Source: Candidatus Riflebacteria bacterium HGW-Riflebacteria-2 (lineage in GTDB: Bacteria > Muiribacteriota > Ozemobacteria > Ozemobacterales > Ozemobacteraceae). From it: a DNA stretch of 54,077 bases. Shown here in pieces: positions 25,518-32,583 of the stretch. Location: NCBI GenBank assembly GCA_002839435.1, contig PGYA01000029.1, forward strand, positions 1-54,077. The letters are read 5' to 3'. Every line of letters starts with the position of its first letter. The stretch's first letter is position 1. Under the pieces are notes generated by a model that was given only the letters and a program-made list of their open reading frames with translations, was not told where the DNA came from and did not search any database. The translations under genes were made by a program, and so were the position numbers.

Positions 25518-26573
25518 TTATAGTTTCCAGAATTTTTTGAACTGTGCTTTAAGCAATTTTGCATAGCTATACCAGTCTGCATAAGATATAAGTTCATCTT
25601 TGTTAACCTTATCGACCGACATGATTAAATTGTTGAGCAATAAACTTACATGTTGTGCCGTCGCCCTCGCCATAAGGCTACCCGGCGTTCCACCTTCGAG
25701 AACTGAAAGTATGCGACCCGAGCAGAAGCGGTCTGCCATTTCCTTAACCTGCGAAACGATATTCAGCAGGCCCTCTTCCGTGACTCTCAAATGCGATTTC
25801 GCATCGTCAATAAGCACATTACTGCCAAAACCAAGCAGTATGAATTCAGGCTGGAACTGGGCCAGTATTTTTTCGACCAGCTCTTTCAAGCAAACGCGAT
25901 ACTCGCGGTCGCCATAGCCTGAGACAAAAGGTATGTTGAGATTATAGCCAAGAGCGCCCTTCTGGCCGAGTTCTTCATAATGACCTGTGCCGGTAACGCC
26001 TGGATATTCATGCAGGGAAATGGTCATCACATCCTTGCGCTGATAAAAAATTTCCTGGGTGCCGCTGCCATGCTCGGCGTCAAGATCAATTACCGCCACG
26101 CGCTTGAGTGCAAACTTCTTGGTGAGATAGTGGGCGCCGGCAGCAATCGGATTGATCAGACTGCCAAAGCCAAACGAGGCGCGCCCGGCATGATGCCCCG
26201 GCATTGCCGTCAGACAAAAAGCCCGTTCAGCCTGCCCGCTCATTATCAGATCTACCGCATCGAGCACGCAACCGGCGCCAAAACGCGCGATTTCAAATGA
26301 TTCCTTAATCAGTGGTGTATGGTCGTCGAGCTGATCGGCGCCACTGTAGCTGCGACGATGCAGGTCGTTGAGAAACTCGGGATCATGAATGTCGCGCAAA
26401 CGCTTCATCGGCGCGATATCGGCCGAGCGCACGACACCTTCCCAAATTCCATTCTTCTGCAGCTGATCGATAATCAACGACAGACGACCCCCTTCCTGTT
26501 TTTCGGTCAGGGGGTCGTATTCCAGGAGCTTTTCGTTATATAGTATAACGCCTCCTGTACGGGTTTCTTCCAT
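25518..26573 (-). CDS. Histone-deacetylase-fold protein with altered metal site
   Basis: The fold follows AcuC/HDAC over its whole length: AMPGHHAGRASFGFGSLINP with the His pair H127/H128, then DLDAEHGSGTQEIFY, HEYPGVTGTGHYEE, LLGFGSN and LEGGTPGS. Active members have DxDxHHG, GFDxH and GGY at these places. Here the zinc-ligand His is E167, the zinc-ligand Asp is G250 and the catalytic Tyr is T296. The start at 26573 gives 351 residues, a normal length. No good ribosome site precedes it, but a small gene ends 4 bp upstream, so coupling is likely. Classical zinc-dependent deacetylation is doubtful. It may be a pseudoenzyme or use different chemistry. Confidence 0.85.
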   Translation of the reverse strand: MEETRTGGVILYNEKLLEYDPLTEKQEGGRLSLIIDQLQKNGIWEGVVRSADIAPMKRLRDIHDPEFLNDLHRRSYSGADQLDDHTPLIKESFEIARFGAGCVLDAVDLIMSGQAERAFCLTAMPGHHAGRASFGFGSLINPIAAGAHYLTKKFALKRVAVIDLDAEHGSGTQEIFYQRKDVMTISLHEYPGVTGTGHYEELGQKGALGYNLNIPFVSGYGDREYRVCLKELVEKILAQFQPEFILLGFGSNVLIDDAKSHLRVTEEGLLNIVSQVKEMADRFCSGRILSVLEGGTPGSLMARATAQHVSLLLNNLIMSVDKVNKDELISYADWYSYAKLLKAQFKKFWKL

Positions 26574-26577
26574 GCAA

Positions 26578-26757
26578 TCAGGCAGAAAACGCTGTAAGCA
26601 TGAGACTCTTATCCATGCAGCCGTCATCCAACGACTGGGGGTCGAAGATTCTCTCGACAGCCTTTCCTTCTTTCTTTGAATTTGAGCCGTTTCTGGCCCG
26701 GCGTAAGAACGAATTGTAAACAACACTTGAATCTGAGAAGCTCTGCCAAGGTTCCAT
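26578..26757 (-). CDS. Possible 59-residue protein upstream of the deacetylase-fold gene
   Basis: An ATG at 26757 has AGGAGG at 26774-26769, 11 bp upstream, slightly far. The frame runs to a TGA at 26578-26580, 4 bp before the start of the deacetylase-fold gene. The product is polar, with a basic middle (FLRRARNGSNSKKEGK) and an acidic end (DPQSLDDGCMDKS). No family is recognised. The position and ribosome site support it; the lack of a known relative does not. Confidence 0.35.
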   Translation of the reverse strand: MEPWQSFSDSSVVYNSFLRRARNGSNSKKEGKAVERIFDPQSLDDGCMDKSLMLTAFSA

Positions 26758-26842
26758 ACTCTATACACCCTCCTGTTAGAACTCTTACTCAATCTATCGA
26801 CACATTTCTGAAAATTATCCAGCCCATCTAAAATCGCTAGCG

Positions 26843-26896
26843 GTTTCGACTCACTGCGATCGATGTCATATCCATTACCCGGGCTCCCGGCAGGGT
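26843..26896. repeat. 54-bp direct repeat, copy 1
   Basis: This stretch recurs at 27081-27134 with one mismatch (G versus T at copy position 39). It starts GTTTCGACTCACTGCGATCG and ends CTCCCGGCAGGGT. It lies in the gene-free zone 26758-27203. Such near-identity outside genes points to a dispersed intergenic element. Confidence 0.9.
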
Positions 26897-26996
26897 CTCA
26901 ACGCTACAACTCTCACCAGGCTAGAGCAGCGGTGAAGAGCTATGGATCTGCGTCAAATGAGCCTGGCTCGAAGTTTTCGCTTATGAGATCCCTGCC
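26889..26996. other. Nested inverted repeats, possible structured RNA
   Basis: Arm GGCAGGGTCTCA (26889-26900) pairs with TGAGATCCCTGCC (26984-26996) with one bulged base. Inside it, CCAGGCT (26916-26922) pairs with AGCCTGG (26960-26966). The outer arm begins within the 54-bp repeat. Read on the minus strand it would lie in the leader of the small protein and the deacetylase-fold gene. I match it to no known riboswitch or RNA class. Confidence 0.4.
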
Positions 26997-27080
26997 TGCG
27001 CCCTTTATTTTGCAAAAATCAATATTCTGAAATACCCACATCTTTAATCGTTATCGGTATCGGTATCGGGTTTGGCATAC

Positions 27081-27134
27081 GTTTCGACTCACTGCGATCG
27101 ATGTCATATCCATTACCCTGGCTCCCGGCAGGGT
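27081..27134. repeat. 54-bp direct repeat, copy 2
   Basis: The second copy of the repeat at 26843-26896, 238 bp further on, in the same orientation and without the flanking nested stems. A short tandem run of TATCGG units (about 27050-27070) lies beside it. Confidence 0.9.
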
Positions 27135-27150
27135 TATCGGTTATCATGGC

Positions 27151-27192
27151 AAAAAAAAGCCGCACCGGTCGAATCTGGCTGGTGCGGCTTTT
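27151..27192 (-). terminator. Terminator of the YADYSHG-family gene
   Basis: A 12-bp perfect stem (27155-27166 with 27181-27192) with a 14-nt loop. On the minus strand it is followed by a run of eight Ts including the stem end. It lies 11 bp after the stop at 27204. Confidence 0.85.
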
Positions 27193-27203
27193 ATCAGCTG
27201 AGT

Positions 27204-28376
27204 CTACTTGCGATGAGCCCTGGTGTTCTTGACTGGCCCTTCCTTGCTGAGAAGCTTTGACAGCGTTGGATCGGCGAGAACGTCCTTGATATCCATCTTT
27301 TCGCCATCGACCTCGACCTCGTTGGCAATCAGCCTGATGCCATGGCTGTAATCAGCATAGGTTACTTCGTGACCCCAGCCGTAACCCTGTATTGGCTTGC
27401 CGCCGTTGCGCGAGTCATGCCAGCCGTAAATAACCACGTTATCCTTGTGGGAATTCAGAAAATTAGTAATGATAACGTCCTTTTTGTGCCCGGCAATGAG
27501 CATACCGTTCTGATGCCCGGCCTTGCGACACTTTTCTTCGACCAGACGCTGATGCTCGGTATAGAATTCGTTCTTGGTCATGCGCTGCTGCCAGTTCTTA
27601 TACTGGCCGCCAGACATAGGTGATGGAGTCAGTTTCGTCTCGGCATGGCTGTAAATATCATCAGACATCTGAGTAGTCGGGAGTATGCAGGCAAATTTGT
27701 CAGCAATGGTCTGGGCCGCCAGCGGGCTCATCGGCATGCGCACAAAATCGCTGTCACTGCCTATTGCCAGCACATCAGGCATTACCTTGTATTTTATCAC
27801 ATGCACCTTGCCGTCTTTCAGCTTGCGACTGACTTCTATTTCTTTGAATTCACGCAAGAATGAGGGAATATTGCCGGCGAGAATCTCTGCCAGAATAGCT
27901 TCTTCGCGCTGCGCCGGCGTCATTTTCTCGGTGCGCTGCATGAATTCGCTGCCCGAACCGGCGGCGCCGGCCCGTATCGGAATAGCTTCATAACCACTCA
28001 ATGGCTTTGTGTCTTCGGGTTCCTTTGGCTGCTCAGAATTATCAACATCGCCAGGCATGTCTTCATCTTCACTGCCGGCGCCGGCTGTTTCAGTGCCCGA
28101 ATTTTCGTCATAGTCTTCGCCAAAAAGTTCTGCCATGAGGCTTTTCACAAAGGTGAACAGGCGCTCGAACGACAGCATGCCAGACGGCGAAGGCAGCACA
28201 CTTTCGGCGAATCCCTCAGATACGCGGCGGTTTTCCGCACGCTCGTCCTGACGAACTTCGATAACATCGAGATCGCCAGGCGTCGCGCCTTCGACCATTT
28301 CTTCGAGACTTTGCGCACTGCCGACAGTCAGACAGCACAACAGCATCAGAGCAAGCAAAACAACAGTTCGCTTCAT
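27204..28376 (-). CDS. Secreted protein of a conserved uncharacterised family (YADYSHG motif)
   Basis: The protein has 390 residues. The signal peptide MKRTVVLLALMLLCCLTVGS is cut near AQS. Residues ~20-130 are acidic and low in complexity. From ~135 a conserved domain appears: VMPDVLAIGSDSDFVRMPM, GMLIAGHKKDVIITNFL, VVIYGWHDSRNGGKPIQGY and HEVTYADYSHGIRLI. I recognise these motifs from uncharacterised exported proteins in several phyla; no activity is assigned. The conserved His/Asp residues in the HxxxYADYSHG segment suggest an enzyme (inference). GGAG precedes the ATG by 6 bp. It is transcribed away from the CHAP-like gene, whose mature N-terminus is similar (QSLxEMV). Confidence 0.75.
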   Translation of the reverse strand: MKRTVVLLALMLLCCLTVGSAQSLEEMVEGATPGDLDVIEVRQDERAENRRVSEGFAESVLPSPSGMLSFERLFTFVKSLMAELFGEDYDENSGTETAGAGSEDEDMPGDVDNSEQPKEPEDTKPLSGYEAIPIRAGAAGSGSEFMQRTEKMTPAQREEAILAEILAGNIPSFLREFKEIEVSRKLKDGKVHVIKYKVMPDVLAIGSDSDFVRMPMSPLAAQTIADKFACILPTTQMSDDIYSHAETKLTPSPMSGGQYKNWQQRMTKNEFYTEHQRLVEEKCRKAGHQNGMLIAGHKKDVIITNFLNSHKDNVVIYGWHDSRNGGKPIQGYGWGHEVTYADYSHGIRLIANEVEVDGEKMDIKDVLADPTLSKLLSKEGPVKNTRAHRK

Positions 28377-28414
28377 GGTGTTCTCCGTTTAACCTGAGAA
28401 TATTGGCGACGAAT

Positions 28415-28442
28415 TTGTCGCTGGCCAGATATATGTTATCAT
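28415..28442 (+). promoter_or_regulatory. Promoter of the CHAP-HEAT-SH3-pseudopilin operon
   Basis: TTGTCG (28415-28420) and TATCAT (28437-28442) are separated by 16 bp, about 40 bp upstream of the ATG at 28484. A short inverted repeat, GCGAC/GTCGC, overlaps the -35 box and could be an operator. Confidence 0.45.
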
Positions 28443-28483
28443 GATCCTTTAACTGATAGTAGTCAGATTCGCAGGAGGGAACA

Positions 28484-29407
28484 ATGAAGTATTACGTTCT
28501 GGCGGCTGCTCTTTTGCTCGTCGGCATTTTTGCTCCGTTATCCGGTCAGTCACTCGATGAAATGGTCAATGAAATGCCCGCGCTCGATATGCCACTGGTG
28601 ACTCAGCCAGGCGACGAAGCAACGGGAGACCCTTCTCATACACCGCCCGACAGCCAACCTGTCGATAATGTCAGTGCCATGCGCCAGCGTATTGTCGAAC
28701 TGGCTGAAAGCAAGGTTGGCACAGTGCATGAACGAAAAGGCGAAGATGGCTACCGCGTCGGCTGGCAGCATCTGAAGGAAATCTACGAAGCCGCCTACCG
28801 GCTTACCGACATGGAAAAAGAGCGGCCAGGCTGGCTCAAAACGCTTCAGACAGTTGGCAAAAAAATTAACGACTGGTGTGGCATCTTCGGCACATGGGCA
28901 TGGCAGAAGGCCGGCCTGCCAGTTTACTGGAATACCAGGCTCATCGGCTGCAAATACCGCGGTGACGTTGCCAACATGGGCCCGGGCGACATGGTAATCA
29001 TCAAAAAAGAATTCAATAAATACAATCATCACTGCATTATCAAGTCGATTGATGGAGATGATCTAACCACCATCGACGGCAACCAGGGCGCCGACTCAAT
29101 CAAGATACAAAACCGCAAGGTTCATCACATCGCCATCTATTATTCAGTTGCAGAAGCTATGGGCGCCAAACCAGCCCCTGCAACCGGCGCATCATCAGAC
29201 TCAGGCGCAAGCGCTGGCAAACCGCCCGCCCCAACCGGATCTGGCACTGACACGACACAACCCGCCAAGCCACCTGTTGCCACACCAGGCGACACTCAAT
29301 CACCACCAGTAACCCAGGCTCCACCACCCGCTGACGAAGCAGCCCTAAAAGAGCTGGTCGCAGAACTTCTCAGGCAGATCCGCATCGCCCTGCCCTTTCT
29401 CTGGTAA
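28484..29407 (+). CDS. Secreted CHAP/NlpC-like cysteine hydrolase
   Basis: The protein has 307 residues with a signal peptide ending near LSGQ. Residues ~65-215 look like a CHAP-type papain-fold domain: WCGIFGTWAW with the catalytic Cys C132, NHHCIIKSIDGDD with the His at 182-183, and TIDGNQG with N200. The domain would cut peptide or amide bonds of peptidoglycan. The tail (~225-290) is Pro/Ala/Thr-rich. GGAGGG precedes the ATG by 6 bp. It is the first gene of a plus-strand operon with HEAT, SH3 and pseudopilin genes, which suggests a wall-opening role for that apparatus (inference). Confidence 0.78.
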   Translation: MKYYVLAAALLLVGIFAPLSGQSLDEMVNEMPALDMPLVTQPGDEATGDPSHTPPDSQPVDNVSAMRQRIVELAESKVGTVHERKGEDGYRVGWQHLKEIYEAAYRLTDMEKERPGWLKTLQTVGKKINDWCGIFGTWAWQKAGLPVYWNTRLIGCKYRGDVANMGPGDMVIIKKEFNKYNHHCIIKSIDGDDLTTIDGNQGADSIKIQNRKVHHIAIYYSVAEAMGAKPAPATGASSDSGASAGKPPAPTGSGTDTTQPAKPPVATPGDTQSPPVTQAPPPADEAALKELVAELLRQIRIALPFLW

Positions 29408-29422
29408 GAAGCACGGGTTTCC

Positions 29423-32119
29423 TTGGCCAGTCTATCACCGATACTCAACAATCTCGACGCCGAAGATCTTGCAGTCAAGCTGTTCGCCATTCTCAGACTA
29501 CAGGAACTGACCGGCAGTGAAGCAGTTCCAGAAAAACTTCGCGCGGCGGCTGACAAAGAAACCGACCCTGCTCTCAAGCTGTATCTCAACTGGCTGGCCT
29601 ATCCGGAAAACACCAGCAATGATGTAAAGCCGGCAGAGCTTGCCAAAATGCTGAACGACCCGCGAGCTGACTGGCCACGCATTCTACGCCTGCTGTTACA
29701 GGCCAGCCGCCAGACCGCGCCGCAGATAATCGCTGTTCTCCGCCAGGCCAGCCTGGATAGCTTGCCAGGCAATCTGCTGCCCGTTCTTGTCGGTTTTTAC
29801 AACCGCTTTGGCGACAGTCAGGACGTTACCCTTCTCGAGTCGTGGTGCTCAAATACCAACCCGGCCGTCACCATTCTGGCGGTCGAAGGCTTGAGCCGCA
29901 TTCAGCCTGACCGCTTGCGTAACTTTTTATTCCCGCTGCTCACCAGCGAATCGGCCGGTATCAGGTCGCGCGCCATCAGACTGCTATATCGCTGGCATCC
30001 AGAAGAAGCGCTGCGCCAGCTCATCAGCATGCTTGAATCCGATGTCATCGACGAGCGCCGCGCGGCGCTGGCGAATGCCATTTTTCTGCCTTACGACCTG
30101 ATCAAACAAGACCTGATACGTTTTATCATCAGGGAAAGTGAACCGGCTCTGCTGGTTCAGGCTGGTCAGCTGCTGATTATAAACCCCGATCTCGATGTCG
30201 CAAAAGCAGTTGCAGCTGTTGCCGCCGCCAGTCCCCCTGAAAAGATACCGGTTCTTAAAGGCATACTCGATCAGCAATGCGAGTTTCTGGCCCGAATTAA
30301 GCTCATCAACGAAGCGCACGAAGCTTACGCCAGCCGTCTGCTGAGCGAAGCCAGTGAAACGGCAGACCTGCAGCGTCTGGCGAGCCTGAATGCAGCAATT
30401 CGTGCAGGACAGTTACAGAACGAGACTGATCTAAGGCAGGCCGAAAGCCTGCTTAAACTGAAATTTTCGCTCAACCTGCCGCCACAAAGCCTTCTGCCAG
30501 TTGTCGAAAGTCTTGCGTTATTAGACCCGGCCTTTCTGCAACCACACCTGCCAGAGCTGCTGCAGATAAGTGACTTTGCCATTCAAATTGCTGCCCTTTC
30601 GGCCATGGCAAAAACGAGCCCGGTCATGGCCGAAAAAGTGCTCGAACAGTATCTCTGCTCAGCAAGCCCACAGCGCCGAAAAACCGGAATAAAAGTATTA
30701 TCGCGACTTGACCCGGCCTTTGCACGACCTCTGCTGCTGCGAACTCTGGCACAGGAAAACGAAAGAGAACTTCTCGACCAAATCGAGCTGCAGCTGCGCG
30801 AACCCCTACCCCGCGCCGCACTGATTCAACTGTGCCGACAGGCGCGTCTGACGGACGAATGCTCTGAACGTCAGAACCTGCTGAACCGGCTCTGTCAGGC
30901 GGCCGGCATGACAGCGCAGGAAGCCACAGATACCGGCGAAACCTGCGATTTCAGTCAGGAAGCGATCATGCTCGGCCGTGCCGAAAAAAGCGTAGCAGGC
31001 GCTCCTCAGACTGTCACGACGAAAACATCAACAAGTGAGTCACTGGCGGATGCCAGACAAAGAACGCGTTTTATCGAGCAATATCAGAGCTTGCCGGCGT
31101 TCGCAAAGATTCATCAGATCATCGAGGCTATCGGCAACTGTCGCCTTGCCAGCGAAGAAAGCAAAGAGCTTCTGCAGAGCGAAACTGGAGAATTACAGCG
31201 ATTTGCGCTGCAATGCAGTCTTGTCGCCATAGAACAGCAAAGTCGTCGATCTTTTTCACCGGCGCAGACACTCAAACACAATCTTTCCCGACCAGTGCCG
31301 GAATGGATCGAAATCGCTGCCTGTCTTGCACAAATGACGCCGGAAGCCGCACGTTTGACCGCACCCATGCTGCAACAGCTGCGCTGGCCAAGCTGGCCCG
31401 AAACAGTTCTGCCTTTTATGCTGAGGTTTATCGGTTTAACGACAAAGCCTGCCTTTTCAGCTTCTGCCACCAGATTTCTGCGTCACACCCGGCCTGAAAT
31501 AAGGTGCGCTGCAATCTCCTGTCTGCATGCGATCAACCCTGGCGATCTGGCCGAGTCATTACCATCACTGGCAGCAGAAAAAGACCCGGAAGTTGCTGCT
31601 CTGGCGCGCAGAACCGCTCGCGAACTCAAGGCGCAGCCGCTGATGAATGGCGCAGCTGCCAATATTGGCAAAGGCATACAAAAATTCGCCGCCAGCCTGC
31701 AGCAGCTTTCTACTGTTTCGCAGGCAGCACTGGCCAGTATCATGGTTCTGGCACTCAGCATTTTTCTTCTCGCAAACCAGCCGGTTACAGATTTTTCGAC
31801 TGCTGCAGCAGAATCGCCGGCAGCTGGCAGCAACAGTCAGACAGGCGGCAATACGGCCGTCATTCACCGCTTCGAACATTGGCGGCAACCGGCTGAAGTC
31901 GGCCAGGAAAGAGTTATATTCGGTCGCATCGAAGAAAATTTTTCTGACAGCCTGCTCGTGCAAAGTCCGGCGCTGAACATGCCGGTGCTGATAAGGCACG
32001 ACCACGGGGTTCTTCCCCTGAAAAAAAACCAGCATTTCAACGGGCTGGTTAAAATTGACAACGTCAATGCCAGCCGCATTGAATCGACTTTATTACCTAC
32101 TGTGGAGAGCAAGCGATGA
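29423..32119 (+). CDS. Large HEAT-repeat membrane protein
   Basis: The protein has 898 residues. Most of it (~1-770) is alpha-helical repeats of HEAT type (for example AEGLSRIQPDRLRNFLFPLL). One membrane helix follows at ~775-800 (LASIMVLALSIFLL), then a small beta-rich domain (VIFGRIEENFSDSLLVQS). The only plausible start is TTG at 29423; the ribosome site is poor. The frame is the same as that of the preceding gene, separated by one TAA and five codons, so coupled translation or an ancient split is possible. The membrane helix near the C-terminus would place the HEAT part in the cytoplasm and the end outside. It overlaps the SH3 gene by 4 bp. Confidence 0.82.
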   Translation: MASLSPILNNLDAEDLAVKLFAILRLQELTGSEAVPEKLRAAADKETDPALKLYLNWLAYPENTSNDVKPAELAKMLNDPRADWPRILRLLLQASRQTAPQIIAVLRQASLDSLPGNLLPVLVGFYNRFGDSQDVTLLESWCSNTNPAVTILAVEGLSRIQPDRLRNFLFPLLTSESAGIRSRAIRLLYRWHPEEALRQLISMLESDVIDERRAALANAIFLPYDLIKQDLIRFIIRESEPALLVQAGQLLIINPDLDVAKAVAAVAAASPPEKIPVLKGILDQQCEFLARIKLINEAHEAYASRLLSEASETADLQRLASLNAAIRAGQLQNETDLRQAESLLKLKFSLNLPPQSLLPVVESLALLDPAFLQPHLPELLQISDFAIQIAALSAMAKTSPVMAEKVLEQYLCSASPQRRKTGIKVLSRLDPAFARPLLLRTLAQENERELLDQIELQLREPLPRAALIQLCRQARLTDECSERQNLLNRLCQAAGMTAQEATDTGETCDFSQEAIMLGRAEKSVAGAPQTVTTKTSTSESLADARQRTRFIEQYQSLPAFAKIHQIIEAIGNCRLASEESKELLQSETGELQRFALQCSLVAIEQQSRRSFSPAQTLKHNLSRPVPEWIEIAACLAQMTPEAARLTAPMLQQLRWPSWPETVLPFMLRFIGLTTKPAFSASATRFLRHTRPEIRCAAISCLHAINPGDLAESLPSLAAEKDPEVAALARRTARELKAQPLMNGAAANIGKGIQKFAASLQQLSTVSQAALASIMVLALSIFLLANQPVTDFSTAAAESPAAGSNSQTGGNTAVIHRFEHWRQPAEVGQERVIFGRIEENFSDSLLVQSPALNMPVLIRHDHGVLPLKKNQHFNGLVKIDNVNASRIESTLLPTVESKR

Positions 32120-32583
32120 ACAAAACACACCTTTTGTCTCATGTGTTGAGGCTGACCCTGCTGATGCTGCTGGTTAATCTGCTGACGACTGCTGCAGAAC
32201 TAAACATTGCCCGGCAGGGCATCGTTAAGAACGTGCCACTGCAGGACCCATACAATGGCTGCCTTATCGTGCGCGAAGGCCCGGGCATGGAATACCCGGT
32301 AAAAGGGCACGTGGTCAATGGCGACACAGTGACGATTGAAGGCACTTCTGGCAACTGGTTCAAAATTTCTTCGCCCAAAAGTGGCTATGTCTGGGCAAGT
32401 TATATCGCGGTAACCGACTTTGACACTATCGACAGCGGCAGTCTGGGCAAGCCCCTGCCGCTCGAGATGGTTGTCGAAGGCGCAAAGCCAGAAACCCTTG
32501 ACCAGAAGCTTCCTGAGCGGCAAAAGCTACTCGAAGACAATATCGTCATCGAAGTTGACATCGACCGGGAGATCACCCCTTGA
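32116..32583 (+). CDS. Secreted bacterial SH3-domain protein
   Basis: A protein of 155 residues with a signal peptide (LTLLMLLVNLLTTAA). Residues ~45-105 form a bacterial SH3 domain: CLIVREGPGMEYPVKGHVVNGD, then the turn GNWFKISSPKSGYVWASYI. Such domains bind cell-wall peptides. The ATG overlaps the HEAT gene stop (ATGA), and its own stop overlaps the next start (TTGA), showing tight coupling in the operon. Confidence 0.85.
   Translation: MNKTHLLSHVLRLTLLMLLVNLLTTAAELNIARQGIVKNVPLQDPYNGCLIVREGPGMEYPVKGHVVNGDTVTIEGTSGNWFKISSPKSGYVWASYIAVTDFDTIDSGSLGKPLPLEMVVEGAKPETLDQKLPERQKLLEDNIVIEVDIDREITP

Noticed and set aside
26574..26898. Upstream extension of the deacetylase-fold frame by about 108 codons
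   Set aside because: The extension shows no family similarity, runs through the 54-bp repeat, and overlaps the small gene with the better ribosome site. A normal HDAC-fold length is reached from 26573.
26843..27134. CRISPR array
   Set aside because: There are only two copies, 54 bp long and 184 bp apart, with no cas genes nearby.
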